From positions 1 through 7,383 of the forward strand of contig JAUIEL010000345.1 in the NCBI GenBank assembly GCA_030428825.1: DNA of 7,383 bases, written 5' to 3'. The DNA comes from a bacterium (lineage in GTDB: Bacteria; Planctomycetota; B15-G4; JADJEK01). The notes beneath the pieces were generated by a model. It was not told the origin of the DNA and searched no databases. It saw only the letters and a program-made list of their open reading frames with translations. Shown in pieces: positions 7,114-7,383 of the stretch. Positions within the stretch are counted from its first letter, which is position 1; each line of letters opens with the position of its first letter. The position numbers and the translations under genes are program-made.

Positions 7114-7140
7114 CTCCCGGAAGGAGCAGGGACTCCGGGA
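7114..7140 (-). promoter_or_regulatory. Hairpin overlapping the pilT ribosome binding site
   Basis: In minus-strand RNA TCCCGGA (7140-7134) can pair with TCCGGGA (7121-7115) over 7 bp with a 12-base loop. The right arm covers GGGA of the GGGAG Shine-Dalgarno sequence (7118-7114) of pilT. The structure is seen in sequence; any effect on translation is inference. Confidence 0.35.
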
Positions 7141-7224
7141 GGTATCGGCGCGAGCGGGCGCGGGAGTTGAGGCGTTGGAGGGGAGGAGGCGCGCGGAGGG
7201 GAAAACGTGGGGAAGGGGTCAAGT

Positions 7225-7301
7225 CACGGGCGGGGACGACGGGAAGGGAAGGGGGGAGCAACGAGAGCAAGGGAGAGCAACGAGAGCAGGGGAGAGGGCG
7301 C
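7225..7301. other. 77-bp stretch with no T on the plus strand, in the pilT leader
   Basis: The plus strand has no T from 7225 to 7301 and is almost pure purine from 7241 to 7298 (six C, no T). Any pilT leader RNA crossing it would be C/U-rich with no A for 77 bases. No coding frame here looks genuine. The whole 7107-7383 region otherwise holds only the repeats and hairpin listed separately, and no convincing sigma-70 or sigma-54 promoter. Confidence 0.6.
7256..7293. repeat. Two-copy 19-bp tandem repeat
   Basis: GAGCAACGAGAGCAAGGGA (7256-7274) is followed directly by a second copy (7275-7293) with one change, A to G at unit position 15. The repeat lies inside the purine-rich tract between the long inverted repeat and pilT. 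Only two copies are present. Confidence 0.8.
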
Positions 7302-7346
7302 TGACGCGGAGGACGGACGGTGACGACAGGTCTCCGCGTCAGCGCC
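7297..7346. repeat. 15-bp perfect inverted repeat upstream of pilT
   Basis: GGCGCTGACGCGGAG (7297-7311) is matched exactly in reverse complement by 7332-7346, with a 20-base spacer. The RNA stem would be very stable on either strand. On the minus strand it is followed by CTCTCCCCTGCTCTCG, which is pyrimidine-rich but poor in U. It could end the transcript of a gene lying to the right of the window, be a regulator-binding operator for pilT, or act as a leader stem-loop. The sequence alone does not decide. Confidence 0.75.
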
Positions 7347-7383
7347 ATCCCATGGGGCCTTACCGGACTCCCCATTCCTACCC

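Noticed and set aside
7217..7222. TTGACC on the minus strand as a possible -35 box for pilT
   Set aside because: No plausible -10 box lies 16-18 bases downstream, and no sigma-54 GG-N10-GC element was seen.
4215..7304. A very long plus-strand open frame (about 1029 codons) opposite pilB and pilT
   Set aside because: It is antisense to two ATPase genes with complete motifs. Its translation is low-complexity (rich in R, D, L, E, V), as expected from the reverse frame of GC-rich genes, and it has no recognisable domain.
7070..7375. A 101-codon minus-strand open frame upstream of and overlapping pilT
   Set aside because: It is Pro/Arg/Ser low-complexity sequence from the pyrimidine-rich leader and runs through the hairpin and repeats, with no supporting ribosome site.

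Overview
This is GC-rich DNA (very G/C-rich third codon positions, two GTG starts on the minus strand) from a Gram-negative-type bacterium that makes type IV pili. The gene set is a type IVa pilus motor and pilin cluster. Myxococcota/Deltaproteobacteria, Acidobacteria, Planctomycetota or a related GC-rich metagenomic lineage would all fit. Nothing in the window fixes the phylum.

Layout: the left edge (1-809, plus strand) is the 3' part of a HEAT-repeat protein gene whose start lies outside the window. It converges, with a 6-bp gap, on a minus-strand cluster that fills the rest. Read in transcription order from the right, the cluster is: a non-coding leader (7107-7383) with a long inverted repeat, a tandem repeat and a stretch with no T on the plus strand; pilT (7106-6042), the retraction ATPase; pilB (6035-4320), the extension ATPase; pilC (4212-2989), the inner-membrane platform protein; a small membrane-anchored TPR protein (2960-2340); and two paralogous type IV pilins (2274-1606 and 1505-816).

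How they work together: PilB and PilT are hexameric ATPases that act in turn on the cytoplasmic face of PilC to extrude or retract pilin subunits. The two pilins carry class III prepilin leaders ending in G^FTLIE and would need a prepilin peptidase (PilD) encoded elsewhere. The TPR protein lies between the platform and pilin genes. Its position suggests a pilus-related role, but I cannot assign a function. PilQ, PilM-N-O-P and the PilS/PilR regulators are not in the window.

The genes are ordinary type IV pilus genes. The points most worth a second look are the shared Asp-rich loop and cysteine pair in the two pilins, the hairpins between the pilin genes (possible control of their ratio), the loss of the c-di-GMP-binding signature in the PilB N-terminus, and the repeat-rich leader of pilT. 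I found no clear sign of a wholly new system.
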